DNA of 64,000 bases from Conchocele bisecta (taxonomy: Eukaryota > Mollusca > Bivalvia > Lucinida > Thyasiridae). Positions 23,610 to 34,800 of the stretch are shown piece by piece. The notes below the pieces were generated by a model. That model saw nothing but the letters and a program-made list of their open reading frames with translations, did no database searches and was not told the origin of the DNA. The number at the start of each line of letters is the position of its first letter. Within the stretch, counting starts at the first letter, position 1. Position numbers and translations under genes: made by a program. The DNA lies in contig JAQRGA010000361.1 of assembly GCA_029237695.1 (NCBI GenBank), positions 1 to 64,000 of the forward strand, written 5' to 3'.

Positions 23610-23903
23610 ATGAGTGGTGCGGTGACTGCTTCCACGCTAATCTACAATTGAAATGGTTCCACGTGCAGGGTGTTATGAGTGAATTACCTGAGTTTTAATC
23701 TGGAATACTTTTGTATGGTAATTAGGGCGGCGGGTGAAAAACTCGAGAAAAAAAGTAGAAAAACAATGAATAGAATATCCGTTTCTCTGCTAGGTCTAAG
23801 AAAAATAGCATCGACGTATTATGGTGTCCAAAGCGTTGAGCCGATAAAAAAATCAAATTTAGAGTATGAATCCGTGTTGGAAGGAAATGGAGATATTGAA
23901 TAA
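23610..23903 (+). CDS. Small basic protein, unidentified
   Basis: A plus-strand small gene. The intact part 23679-23903 encodes about 74 residues including GEKLEKKSRKTMNRISVS and KIASTYYGVQSVEPIKKSN. A possible upstream start (MSGAVT at 23610) would be joined only with a stop in between. The copy 2 relative on the minus strand (29990-30330) shares LYGNFG..VETREEKK and LEKIAST blocks, so both copies preserve it. A hydrophobic stretch precedes the basic region in copy 2. Function unknown. Confidence 0.45.
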
Positions 23904-24999
23904 TTAAAAAATGTATAAGAATCAAGGCTCGTGCCACCAGGCCCAAAAATTGAGTGTACTGATTGAGGAGATAAATTTGGGTAAATCTTGGAAAGAACGT
24001 CGAGGAAATGTTACACACCATTGTGATATTTATAAAATAATTTTTTAAAAATAATTACTTTTCTAATTTTCTTAATTTAATAATTTATCCTAATTTTTTT
24101 CAAAATTATTAATTATTACTTATATTGTGCAGTAAACAAATTTACATACCTATACAACATGTGTTTTTTTCTGAGAATAACAAAATCAGTCGAGGATTAA
24201 CCACTGTACAAACACCGTCTGTGTAATTATATACACTCCTCTTGTTTACCTTGGGCTCGCTATCAATTTACGCATGGGCCATAACTCGTGTAAATTTATA
24301 CACCGCTCTGTTTACCTCGGCTATCAAATTTACGCATGGGGGCCATAACCCGTGGTAATTGAAAACATTGTCGTTAAAAACATAAATTAATTACTATGTA
24401 ATAATAAGGGGGTTTTCACTTTAAATTATTAAAAAAAAAATACAAAATTAATTAATAAAATTAACAAAATAACGAACCATCACAATTTTTTTCTTTCGCC
24501 AAAGTATAATAAATATTATAAATTTGCAACACCATTTGTATGTTGTATAGGAAACTGAAGAAAAAGTATGTATATGTTTTTGACCTAACAACAATTGTCT
24601 CATCTCGTGCATAGCCAGTTGTTGATCCGGTATGACGTCCGTCCTCGCTTTTAATGGTAGCAGTCTATGCAATGTGTGTATTTGGGCGATGTAATTTGTA
24701 CTCAAAGGTGCCCCTAAAATATTCTGCTAAGAGCTTTTGCATATTTCGGAAAATCCAAATTCACACATAGGCTTCGCCTTAATCGCTGGTTTCTCTTAAA
24801 GAGGAATTGGCAATGGTGTCAAGGCGACCCAGAATATAGCCACAGATGCGTGGGCCTTAAGAAGGACCCAACACCCCAGTGGCTGGTCCGCTAGAAATCT
24901 GCCCAGGCGGCCTGGGGTGTTGTGCACGAGTGGAGCTTTTGCTACTTCTTTTGTTTTAATTTTTTACAAATTATTTATATCTTGATAAGCGATCATCGT
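23904..24999. other. AT-rich element DNA, copy-specific segment
   Basis: Mostly AT-rich with no supported gene. Two related segments (about 24225-24290 and 24291-24350) each contain GTTTACCT, GGCTATCAA or GCTATCAA, and TTTACGCATGGG, a direct repeat of about 70 bp. An inverted pair AACACCCCAG (24869) and CTGGGGTGTT (24912) frames a GC-richer patch. The counterpart in copy 2 (29400-29820) does not align well here. A minus-strand frame at 24448-24705 is unsupported. Confidence 0.5.
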
Positions 25000-25900
25000 A
25001 TAAAAGTATATTCGTAAACGAATCGTAGGGTTTTAACAATTTTATATAATACACCTTAGTTTCATATCCGATACCATACCGTCTTAGTGTTTGATATTTG
25101 CTCTTGTATGGATTTTTGACATAATTGCCGGTATAAATATTGTAATGCAACGTTTTTATCGGAGCGTAATCACGTTACGCTGGTATGTCATGTATTCGAT
25201 ATCGCCTAGTGGTCTCATTTTATAGAATTTATATATAGGATTTAAATAACCCCCATAAGCTTCGTAAACTCTTCAACACAGTTATTAAAAATTTTCAATT
25301 CCAATTGTATTGTAGTAAATCCATTTTCACATATATATTTTTTTTTTTCTGGTTCAATTTTCCTAATTTCTTCTAATAATGTTCCACTTTCTTTCGTAGA
25401 AAAGCGAATTGTAGAAACGCTATCCTGTAAACGAATCTTTGGATTTTAAACTGTTTTTATAAAATTAATTTGATAATTTTTTCGGTAGTGTGTCTCCGAT
25501 CCTAATTTAGACGCTTCATTACATAAAATTGATACTTTATAACGCGACATAATTGCCGGTTTTAAATTGTAAATGCAACGTTTTTATCGCAGCGTAATAA
25601 ATTACGCTGATATTTCAATTATTCGATATCACAAAAGTATTGTCATTTACCGTGTTTTTAGACTGTTAGAAACAGCAGCGTAAATTCTTCATCAAAGTAA
25701 TACAAAATTCCAATTCGGTTGCCGTATTTTGTTATCCATTTTTTTATAATATTTTTATTATGAACCTATAAAATTATATGTTCTATTGGACGGGGAAAAA
25801 ACATAAGTATTTTATGACACCAATTATAATGTGGAGAGAAAAATGGGTTTGGAATATACAACTATCACTAGTGGGCACATTGAAAATTAATTTTGTATAA
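25000..25900 (-). pseudogene. Duplicated-domain region next to terminal repeat (broken ORF)
   Basis: Contains two direct copies, about 415 bp apart, of a block with ACATAATTGCCGGT, AATGCAACGTTTTTATCG, AGCGTAAT and ATTCGATATC (near 25129 and 25547). Read on the minus strand the blocks encode segments like TLRSDKNVAFTI, followed by a lysine-rich helical part. The same two blocks lie inverted in copy 2 (28690-28780 and 29090-29190). This suggests a protein with a domain duplicated in tandem, or two related small genes. It is heavily frameshifted. Not recognised; placed beside the terminus. Confidence 0.45.
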
Positions 25901-25914
25901 TAATTATTTTCTCA

Positions 25915-26048
25915 AAACTTCATCAAATGTTGCTGTCGGAACAATTTCCTCGTTAACCAATTGATGGTTTTTCGGGGTGGTGGGTATTATAATAGAAGGT
26001 TCTAAATGATATCACAGTAGTGTATCATTTTTACTCCATGATACTACT
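25915..26048. repeat. Terminal inverted repeat, right end of copy 1
   Basis: Shares GGAACAATTTCCTCG, TTAACCAATT, TTTTTCGGGGTG and the terminal ATACTACT with the ends of copy 2. It is shorter than the copy 2 repeats: homology is lost inward of about 25915. The following bases, ACATAA, are the expected target-duplication site, but the partner end is missing so it cannot be verified. Confidence 0.75.
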
Positions 26049-28107
26049 ACATAAGCCACGTTTTTGCTCATCTGTTCATCCATGTTGAATCTCCTGAGAC
26101 CCGCTGACTTTAATTCCCGACACTAAAACACTTTTATACAGCATTAACGTCCCCTGAGATACATACAGACAATTGTTGTGTTGGTTGTAACATATCCTGC
26201 AGCATCCCCACCCGTCCCGCCCCCGAAACTTCAATTCGGTACAATCCGCGTTATGTGGTGGATATTGCCAGACTTGTAGTCGCAACAATAGATACGTTTC
26301 CGCTGGGTGGACGGGGAGCTCCCGCGTGATCCGCCAAGTTGTCTCCCTTGTATCGGGCCACACGACGCCATCCCGGTGTTGACACGTGTTTACCCCGGGC
26401 CGCTGTCTTCGTGATCATCTCACCCGCGGGTGTTGAGGTCTTATATACTGGAGTCGCCATCAGGACATGTCCATACAGTTTCACCTTCCTACCCCTCATG
26501 TCAATCTCCACAATGTCTCGAGATGCAGATGATACCGCCGCCAGGTTTGTCCTCCACATCGGGTCCACACTCCAGCATTGCACTGGGGTCTGGATGATCT
26601 GCACGGGGGTCAGGCTGCCCGAACACTGTCACTAACTGATGGTGTAAGTTGCGTGCAGACATACAGCACCTGCCCGCCCGCTGTCTCCGCAATGTCCAGG
26701 GATTGGATTGTAGTGGAACTTGCGACACGAGTTTATGTTAGTCAGCAAACAGCTTTATCTTCTTATGTTCAAAGTCAGACAGTAGTAGTCACCGTCGGTG
26801 AGACACAAGTAAACCTGTGTCCCAACCACTGCTGCCATCTGAGCTCCACGAAATATTGATGTCGTCACTCAGCCACAAGGAAGTTCCTCACAAATCTCCA
26901 ATATCAACAACACTTTCCGTCACTAAATCTCCAAATCACCAACACTGTGTAAATGAATCCAATAATGTTTTATTACACACAAACACGCACGACTTCACGC
27001 TGCCATTATGTTCAATACCGGAAGTAAAGTTGTGCAGTCGGCTACAATGTTTCCGCCTCCTTCAACAGAGAAGAGAGATATCTCAGCGGCCTTTCCTCGC
27101 TGTGTCGGCGGATGTCCCGTCGTACGTAAACTGATACGATCCTGAAGTCCTGACTTAACTTGCTGTCGTCGTTTCAGTCGGTGAGTCGTGGCGTCCCGCG
27201 TACTCCCTATACCTTCCTTTCTCCGCGCGTGCTCGAGTCGGTCATGATGGCCTTACTTTATACGACACGCCTTCAAATCACGCAAGTATACAGCCCTGAT
27301 TATCAAGTGGTCCACGGGTTGGACGCCTGCATCACCACGTTGTTCATACGTATCCAGTAGTGACGGTAAACGTCTGCTCTATGCCTGTATTCCGTGGAGA
27401 CCGGCGACCACTTGATAATTCCAGGAATGTACTTGACCTCGACACAGCGTCTATGGTTCAACACCATAACAACACGCCGTACATGCAGTTTTATTGTGTG
27501 ACCCTGCAGTAACTCCGTGACCCTTGTCCCGGGTGGGTGGCACGGTCGTCATTTATCCTCGTTCCCTCCTCAACTTGAACCAGCTGGCCCCTCCTTCCCA
27601 AAACTTCCTAGTTACAACGAGGATTTATTCACGGTGTATAAAGCAGTATTAAGTAACCACAATCCGCCCACTCCAGTGCTTCGTCTGTGTTGCGCGGTCC
27701 GCTAATCTAAGTGTAAGAAGTTCAATAACATGTAGTGAATATGGTTTCGATAATAGCGCAGAGGGACATTAGGGGGCCGAGTACAATCTCCCCCACGCGC
27801 TCCCTAACTACAAACACCATATTTAACGGAGTACAAAAAACGAAACATTATTTAACTAATTTAATTGCACGATACGGCGGAAACTTGAGATAAATAATGA
27901 TATATTTTGTAGATTTATTCTACGTTTTATACAAAATACTATAACTTCAACATTTAATTCCAGACAATCCCCTTGGTTACCTTCGCTGAAGGCACTGAAT
28001 TCCTCGCTATCACGTGTTGGTTCACGTTAGGAGAATACCGCTTACCTCCGCTTGCAATCTCTGCTTAACCAAAACCGGCCTGCACTACGGCGGCAGGTCT
28101 GATCATG
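26049..28107. other. GC-richer spacer between the two large elements
   Basis: About 2.06 kb, visibly richer in G+C than both elements. The longest frames are 26251-26604 on the minus strand (about 117 codons, with RDIVEIDMRGRKVKLYGHV) and 26339-26635 plus. The VEIDMRGRKVKLY-type run faintly recalls beta-propeller repeats of molluscan TRIM/NHL-like proteins, but frames break repeatedly and I cannot assign it. The stretch 27.72-28.10 kb is AT-rich with no gene seen. It may be a host pseudogene fragment trapped between insertions. Confidence 0.35.
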
Positions 28108-28113
28108 TCCACA
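28108..28113. repeat. Target-site duplication TCCACA, left
   Basis: The six bases TCCACA lie directly before the terminal repeat of copy 2 and are repeated exactly at 46624-46629. Six-base duplications are characteristic of Polinton integration. Confidence 0.75.
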
Positions 28114-28480
28114 AGTAGTATAAAGGTGTCCAAAATGATACCAACCCTCAGGTGGTATTATAATAACCCATATACTACCCCCACCCCCCCGAAATCCTTC
28201 AAAATTGGTTAACGAGGAAATTGTCTCCCGACAGCAAATCGTGACAATTTGGTGTCATAAATACCTTAAGTTGAAAGAGTTCCAATTGGAACTGATAAAT
28301 CTCATAGGTTATATATGCCAGAAATAGCCACCCTAAATGTCGCCGGAGAAAAAAAAAAAAGAGGAATGTTTGTTCAATTGGGATTTTTTGCATAATTCTA
28401 TAACCGTCCGCGCGGATAGTTTTTATATTTCGTATTTTCCTCCTCCCATATAGCTATTGGATTTCTAACGATTCGAATGT
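28114..28480. repeat. Terminal inverted repeat, left end of copy 2
   Basis: Begins AGTAGTATAAAGG. It is the inverted match of 46255-46623 through GGAAATTGTCTCCCG, AGCAAATCGTGACAAT, AATGTTTGTTCAATTG and ATTTCGTATTTTCCTCCTC. Small indels separate the two ends. It would act as the protein-primed replication origin and integrase binding site. Confidence 0.85.
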
Positions 28481-28559
28481 AGTCCTATTATATGGTGTCA
28501 TAAATATCTCATGTTTTTTTCACATCCAATTGAACAGATACATTTAATAGGTTTAAATA

Positions 28560-29400
28560 AAATATTATAACAAAATGATAAATAAAATACGCAACGAATT
28601 GGATTTTGTAAATGACTTTTGATGAAGAATTTTACCGCTGCTGTTTCTACAGTATTAAAACACGGTAAAATGACAACACTATGTGGTATCGAATACATGA
28701 AATAGCTAATTTATTACGCTGCGATAAAAACGTTGGCATTTACAATATTAAACCGCAATTTTTCGCCGTAATAAAGTAACAATTTATGTAATGAAGCCAC
28801 AAATATGATCGAGAAACACTTACCGAAACAATTACAAACTAATTTTATAAAAACAGTTGAAAAATCAAAGATTTCGTTTTACGGATATGCGTTTCTAACA
28901 TATCACTTTTAACGAAGAAATTGGAAAATTTATTAGAAGAAAATGGAATTGAACAGAAAAAAACAACTATTAGAGAAAATGGATAATAACAATACAAATT
29001 GGAATTGAAATGTGTAATGCCTGTTTAAAAATTTACGAACTTATGGGGGTTATAATCCTATATATAAATTCTATAAAATGAGACACTAGACGATATCGAA
29101 TACATGAAATACCAGCGTATATTTTATTACGCTCCGATAAAAACGTTGCATTTACAATATTATAGCCGGCAATTATGTCAACTAAAACAATAGCAACAAA
29201 CAAACATGTAAGAGACGGGATAAAGCGTATCGGATATGAAAAACTAAGGTGTATATAAAATTGTTAAAACACAACGATTTATTTACGAATATACAGTCTA
29301 CGATATCGCTTATAAAGATATGAAAAAAATTATTATTAACAGAACTAATTTATGTTATAAAAATTTTCAACCAACAAGTTAGTTTTATATACGAGAAATA
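28560..29400 (+). pseudogene. Duplicated-domain region next to terminal repeat (broken ORF)
   Basis: Inverted counterpart of 25000-25900. Two blocks with ATCGAATACATGAAAT, ATTACGCT(G/C)CGATAAAA and ACGTTG begin near 28687 and 29094. Plus-strand frames give LLRCDKNV / TLRSDKNV-type segments and a lysine-rich helical stretch such as KYDREKHLPKQL between the blocks. Many frameshifts. Function unknown. Confidence 0.45.
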
Positions 29401-29985
29401 AACCAGATCATTGTCGGGACGCCACGGCACTACTATCTCAACATGAGATAGTTTTCCGCCACATGTAACTTCACTCAGACTTGGCCGCTCTACACATTAT
29501 GCCGGATGGAGGTAATGAATAGGAGGGGTCCGCGGTATCGGTCCCAATATGGGTGGAGGAGATGTGAGCGTGACACATCCCACTAAGCCAAAAAAAACGT
29601 AGAAAGAGAAGAGAATTAAAGCGAAGCATAGTAGGGATGGCCCAGAAGGGTTTTGTTTGGCGCGGGTTTCGAGCCTCGTAGGACCTATAACTTTTTTTTT
29701 TCTTAATTAAATTCTTTAGAATAATCAAAATTAGAATTAATAAATTGTTTACTCACCAAATATAATTAAAAATTTGAAAAAATTTAAAATTATTTTTTTA
29801 AAAAAAAATTAATTTTCATAAAATATCACTAATGGTGGGTAACATTTCCCTCCGACTTTTATTTCCAAGTTTTATCCCTAAATTTATCCCAATCAGTACA
29901 CTCAAATTTGGGCATGGGTGGCGCGCGCCTTGATTCTTATATCATTTTTAATTCTTTCATATCTCCCCATTTCTTCCACCACGGA
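29401..29985. other. Copy-specific element DNA, no gene recognised
   Basis: A GC-richer part (29400-29690) with short frames on both strands, including an 85-codon minus frame (29471-29728), is followed by AT-rich DNA. It does not match the corresponding part of copy 1 well. No motif was recognised. Confidence 0.4.
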
Positions 29986-29989
29986 TTCA

Positions 29990-30330
29990 AACTCTAAATT
30001 GATATTTTCTTATCGCCAACGCTTTTGGACACCATAAAGTCGATGCTATTTTTTCTAGACCTTTCGAGAACGGATATTCTAACAAGTTTTCTACTTTTTT
30101 TTCCTCTCGAGTTTCCACCCGCCGCCCAAAATTACCATACAAAGTATTCCAGCTAAAACGGTAATTCCACTCAAAACCCTGCAATGTAACATTACAATTG
30201 TAGATAGCGTGGCAGCATCCCCGTACCACTCTTACAGATAAACTTGACAGAACCGACTAGATGCTTCAGCTATGTTCGCCGCGCGCTTATATTTTTTAGC
30301 GTGTCCTTTTTCTCTTTGCACATTCTCTAC
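29990..30330 (-). CDS. Small basic protein, unidentified (copy 2)
   Basis: A minus-strand frame (29987-30229 continuous, 80 codons) with NTLYGNFGRRVETREEKK and GLEKIAST. It matches the small gene at 23610-23903 in copy 1. Upstream sequence (about 30230-30330) also matches copy 1, so the start may lie near 30290. Conservation in both copies argues for a real gene; the function is unknown. Confidence 0.45.
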
Positions 30331-30609
30331 ACTAAAATATCCTGCCATAGCGACGATATTATCAACCTAAAATCTGAACTTCTTTCCGTTAATTGGATAT
30401 AGTGTTGGGAGTGGTATTGAGAGTTGGATATAAGTGTTGGTGGTATGGTATTGAGAGTTGAATATAGTGATTCGTTCATATTTAAATTTACAAAATTTAT
30501 TTCAATATATTAATATTTAACAAATTAATTTAATAACAATGGAGACAATAGTGAAAGAAACTCTCTGGGTCACAGATTTTCGTAAACAAAGTTAATAACA
30601 CTCACCCAT

Positions 30610-32562
30610 AAGGAAAGTCTAATTCCGATCAAAACCGGAGAACTCACAACCACCATCGAACGATCTCCAAATTTTAGTGGACTCCAAACCCCCGTTCTTC
30701 CCCATCACTCCAAATTTACGCGACAGCTAGCCACCGTTTTAGCCACTACATTAACCGAACGCAGACCGCCATTCCGGACAACTTCAACCTTGCTGGTTGC
30801 ATAAAGCGTATCCCCCACATTGCTATTACACCGCTTTGGCCACCGAAACGAATATTCATAGTGCCCCTCAACCATGGAGACCCGCCCGCTTCTCAGACCC
30901 AAACTGTTATGACACGTTTTGTCGTTTTCATTGTTCGCAACTATTCCGGTAAGCGCATTTGGTTGCGTTATATGCCTCAGTACGAATATTATAAGAGCCT
31001 TCCTCAAGAGTTTGGTCGCGGCTCATAGCATCATGTTATTCAGTTTTATCGTTATTTTCCATCTATTCGTAATCCGCTTCCTCTACTGAGAGAGTCCTCA
31101 AGCGCAACGCCATCATAAGCCTCCTAATGTCGGACTGGTGCCTTCTAGGCTTTTGCAACACCCGACCGGTCATCTTTTTGAAATTCGGTTATTTTTTTCC
31201 GTCTAGTTCGGCCAAACCGCCGTTTCTCTGATGAAGAGTCCTCTGAGCGCAACACCTCAAAGCCGTCCAGGGCCCGCTGTGGTGTCCTTCTCGGACTTTA
31301 TCAATACCCTTCGGACCACCCTCAACCCCCAACCGAGCCTCCCTTTCGAAATTTGGTTTATTTTTTCGTTCTAGTTCAGTAATGCCGCTTCTCTGTTTGA
31401 TGAGAGAGGTCCTCAGAGCGCAACCCCCATAAGCCTCCTGCAATGGCCTCCTTGTGGTCTTCTCGGCCCCCTCAAACCCCGAACCTGGTCTCTTTCAGAA
31501 ATTCGGCTATTTTTCCGTTCTAGTTCAGTAAGTTTCGCTTCATTGCTGTGAGAGTTTCTCTAAGCGCAACGCATCATACAGCCTCCGCAATGGCCTCCGC
31601 AAGGTCTACGAACAGGTGGTCTTCTTTCTCGGAACTCAATACCCGACCGGGGTCCACTTTCTTTTCTCGACAATGTGGTTATTTTTTATCTAGTTCGGCA
31701 ACCGCCGCTTCTTTGCTGTGAGAGTTCTCTAAGCGCACACACCTCATAAGCCTTTCGTAAGGTCCCGCCTGGTGTTCTTCTTGGGCTTTCTCAATACCCG
31801 AAAACGTGCCTCTTTTCGAAATTTGGTTATTTTTTTTTACCTTAGTTCGGTATATGCCGCATCTCTAAGTGAAAGAGTCCCCTCTAAGCGCAAACGTAAG
31901 GGCCGCCTCGGCGTCTGCTCGACTTTATCAATATCCGACCTGCTCTCTTTTCGAACTTTTGGTTTTTTTTACCCAGTTCGTTTAGGTTCCGTTTCTCTGA
32001 TGAGAGAGTCCCCTCTGAGCGCAACACATCATAAGCCTCCGTAATGTCCGCCTGGTGGCGTCTTCTCGCCTCCTCAATACCAAGCGGTCTCCTTATCGAA
32101 AATCGATTATTTTCCCCATCTAATTCAGTAAAGTGTCGCTCTCTGAGTGTGAGATCCTCTAAGCGCAACGCATCATAAACCATCCGTAATGTCGCCTGGT
32201 GGTCTCTCGGACTTTATCAATCCCCAACCGGGCACTACTTTTCTAAATTTGGTTATTTTTTTACCTAGTTCGTTTATTTTTTCGTTAGGTTTATTAGTTA
32301 GTTTTTTTATTTTAATTTCCAGTATGCGTTTCTTCACGCTTGTTGTATCTCACAGCCAGGGCATATTCTCTAAGTTTGTATAGTTGACTCTTGTGAATCG
32401 CGTCCCGTGCCACCATATAGTTTTCTAATTGGATCAAGGCCTTTGTTTATTGGGTAGTTAAAAAGTCGCCCTCTGTCGGATGAATCCCCCTTCCTGCCGT
32501 TCCAAATTCTTTGAATTTGTCACCCAATTCCGGAAGAACAAGCCGGGTCCGTATATACTCAT
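30610..32562 (-). pseudogene. Fibre-like repetitive protein (copy 2, frameshifted)
   Basis: Starts at the ATG at 32562 (MSIYGPGLFF). An N-terminal part includes ARDAIHKSQLYKLREYAL near 32380, resembling the DDAxxKxYVD-type junctions of fibre proteins. The repeated shaft lies at about 31050-32270, with segments such as ITEAYDVLRSE, EKRNLNELGKK and LAELDGKK. The unique C-terminal part (frame 30705-31007) contains VGDTLYATSKVEVVRNGGL. The shaft repeats are about 140-150 bp. Longer than the copy 1 gene by about 300 bp, consistent with different repeat numbers. Attachment-fibre role inferred from architecture; frames are interrupted throughout. Confidence 0.5.
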
Positions 32563-32727
32563 TTTCAATAATGTTTGATAATAGATATTACGAACATGCG
32601 TTAATTCTAAATAATTTTCTTAATTTTTTCAATTAATTTGAAATTTCTAGGACGACCCGAAATCGGTAATCGTTCTTCAACTCTCGCCCCTTATTATCAT
32701 CAAGAATAGAAATCTTCAACTCGATGG

Positions 32728-34147
32728 ATGTGTCCCCGATTTCCAAAACTTTCATCTCGGGGTGTGGGAAGTCTAAGGTCACAGTCTCGCCAATATGGAA
32801 ACATCACTGGCGGGCACGGTTTTTTCAGTATGTGCTGGGGGATCCTCCTACCGTGTTTACGCATGTGTTCTACTCCGATCAAGGTGCCACCCCCGAGAGT
32901 TTTCGTGAATGCGAAGTTTACTGTGGGTACGCCGCTGTGATAACCCTCGGTGAAGACAAAGGTCCCCGGAACTTCGCCCTTCATCCTCGGTTGTAAATGG
33001 GTTCAATATTTAAAAAAATCCTAAACATTGAGGCCAACCCCGAGTGATCTCTAAATTTTTATCAACTAACAATGTCGCAATCCCCGTAGCTTTGAGATTT
33101 CGAGAGTGACACGACCTAGGTATATTCCTTGCGATTAAAACGTGGACATCTCTGAAACTCCCACAGGCCAGGAAGTAATGCGGCCAGCTGAATTCCCCAA
33201 AGCACGGCAAGATAGCACTCTAACCGTTTTCATTCCTTGGATATCCCTTTACAATTCAACGTTTTTCACCCGACCTGAGAAACGTATTGATCTGATGCCT
33301 ACCGCGTTTTCCGCACAATTGTCTATAAATTTTTGAAGTTCACAACTCCCTTGTTAACATTAGTGATAAGCAAACTAATAATACTTTCAATGGAACCAAA
33401 GCCTTTAGCTTTACTCTAATGTAAAGTACGCGGTCGGAGGTAAATACACGCAAAAAAGACGTTGTTAACCCCTTGTACACCCAACCGTAGACGGTAGTAC
33501 CGGACAGTGGCTTTGGCCCCAAATTTCCTAACTCTTGAACAATTATAGGCAGCCAAAGATTACACGATGGAGGCGGTAAAAACGGGTGAAAGCAACTCCG
33601 ATGCAGATTTGGCAGAACCACATAAATTTCGCTGTATGGGTGCGCAACAGCCGGGTGTGAGTTTCCATATAAAGACCATCTACATCCAAGAATGTCACTC
33701 CCGAAGTGTCCTACAACTTTCATGCGTATTATACTATTAGGAGGATTCTCAAAAACTAGGTATTTCACTACCTCAAGACGACGCCTGGGATCCATTTCCA
33801 ACGCATACGACCGTATGGCGTTTTGAAAACTTGTAACGAATTAACGTTATTCAAAAGACGCGGACTGGAGACAGAAAGCCGTCCTGGACCTCGGCGACCG
33901 TTCTCAATTCGGGGCCAGTCCTGGGAATTGGAACCGCAGACTGGATTTTAGACCGATCACTCGTGACCACATCGTCCAGTCGGACATGCCGGAATTTTTG
34001 ACCCACGACGATGATATTCAGCCGGAAGTGTCTGGAGATCGGCACGTGGCGTGTTTCTTGTAAAATGTTACCTCCGAAACGGGCTCACGTCGAGTACATA
34101 CAGCAGGCTGCTGATTTCAGAACGCGTGGGGTACATTTATGTTAGAT
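32728..34147 (+). pseudogene. Unidentified late-type protein Y (copy 2, frameshifted)
   Basis: Plus-strand relative of 20050-21468. The best continuous piece (32724-32996, 90 codons) has YVLGDPPTVFTHVFYSD and TPESFRECEVYCGYAAV. Further blocks are SETPTGQEVMRPAEFPKA (33145-33200) and LRRRLGSIS-like, with NAYDRMAF (33770-33830), then PEFLTHDDDIQPEVSGD (33985-34040). It ends overlapping gene X. Family unknown; a minor capsid role is only positional inference. Confidence 0.45.
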
Positions 34148-34603
34148 ACCGGGTCTAGGTTCACCGCCAGGCCGGGTTTACTCGCGTGACAACTCCATTT
34201 TCGCACGTACGTCTGGGCCCATCCTTGGCTCACAGAAGCAACTCGCAGTCTATACCTGGGCACGGGAACAGCTTTGATGCAACAAAAACAATTCTTAGGC
34301 ACTTGTAGAGGACCCCATCTCAGCAGGGTACCTGGAGAAGGCGATCCAAATTATCAAGACGTTTTGCAGAATGCCAGCACCTCCAGTAACTATGTATATT
34401 GGAATAGTCTTTATATGGCTCCGAGCAATATGATACTACAGACGACCCGGTTGACGGTTTACAATAATCAATCGAAATCGCCACCGCCAATCAAAAAAAA
34501 ATCGGCCACCAACGGTAACGTGAAACACGATATCACACGCACACCCCAATCAATGATCGTTCAACAGTGAACCGATTTCATAAAGCCAAAATATACACCT
34601 CCC
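34139..34603 (+). pseudogene. Unidentified late-type protein X (copy 2, frameshifted)
   Basis: Starts at ATG 34139 (MLDTG). Recognisable blocks shared with copy 1 are a VWAHPWLTEA region, LSRVPGEGDPNYQDVLQNAS (about 34318-34380) and SLYMAPSNM (near 34410). Tail sequence runs into the small anchored ORF. Frame shifts occur at several points. Function unknown. Confidence 0.45.
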
Positions 34604-34800
34604 TCAACACAATCGTACCCAGTAACCCCCAATTCCGTAAATTGGATGCACCATCGATTCCACAACAGACCAATCGCGATTGGAGAACACCAATCACCAA
34701 CACCAATCGCAGATTGGGTAAATTGGAAGCACAACACACAGGGAGAAAATTAGGGCTCGTCGTAGCATCGTGGAGATAGGAACTACTCGCGCATTTGTTG
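34567..34800 (+). CDS. Small C-tail-anchored protein (copy 2)
   Basis: A plus-strand frame with NPQFRKLDAPSIPQQTNRDW, NTNRRLGKLEAQHT and a hydrophobic end starting KLGLVVA. Here the hydrophobic tail is cut by a frameshift (SWR stop at 34779) relative to copy 1. The DNA is rich in CCAATCGC/GATTGG repeats. It is convergent with the coiled-coil gene. Confidence 0.4.

Larger units (their letters stand above)
14660..26048 (+). mobile_element. Polinton/Maverick-like element, copy 1 (truncated)
   Basis: Mirror-image relative of the element at 28114-46623. Gene order left to right: polymerase (plus, N-terminal part lost), capsid (minus), coiled-coil/TM protein (plus), small membrane ORF and two unidentified genes (minus), fibre-like gene (plus), small gene (plus), duplicated-domain region (minus), terminal repeat. 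The right terminus ends ATACTACT at 26048 and matches the copy 2 terminal repeat. The left terminus is absent: homology starts inside the polymerase. About 4.7 kb present in copy 2 between capsid and polymerase is deleted here. Polymerase, capsid and the shared order with copy 2, which also has an integrase, make a Polinton/adintovirus assignment secure. Confidence 0.88.
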
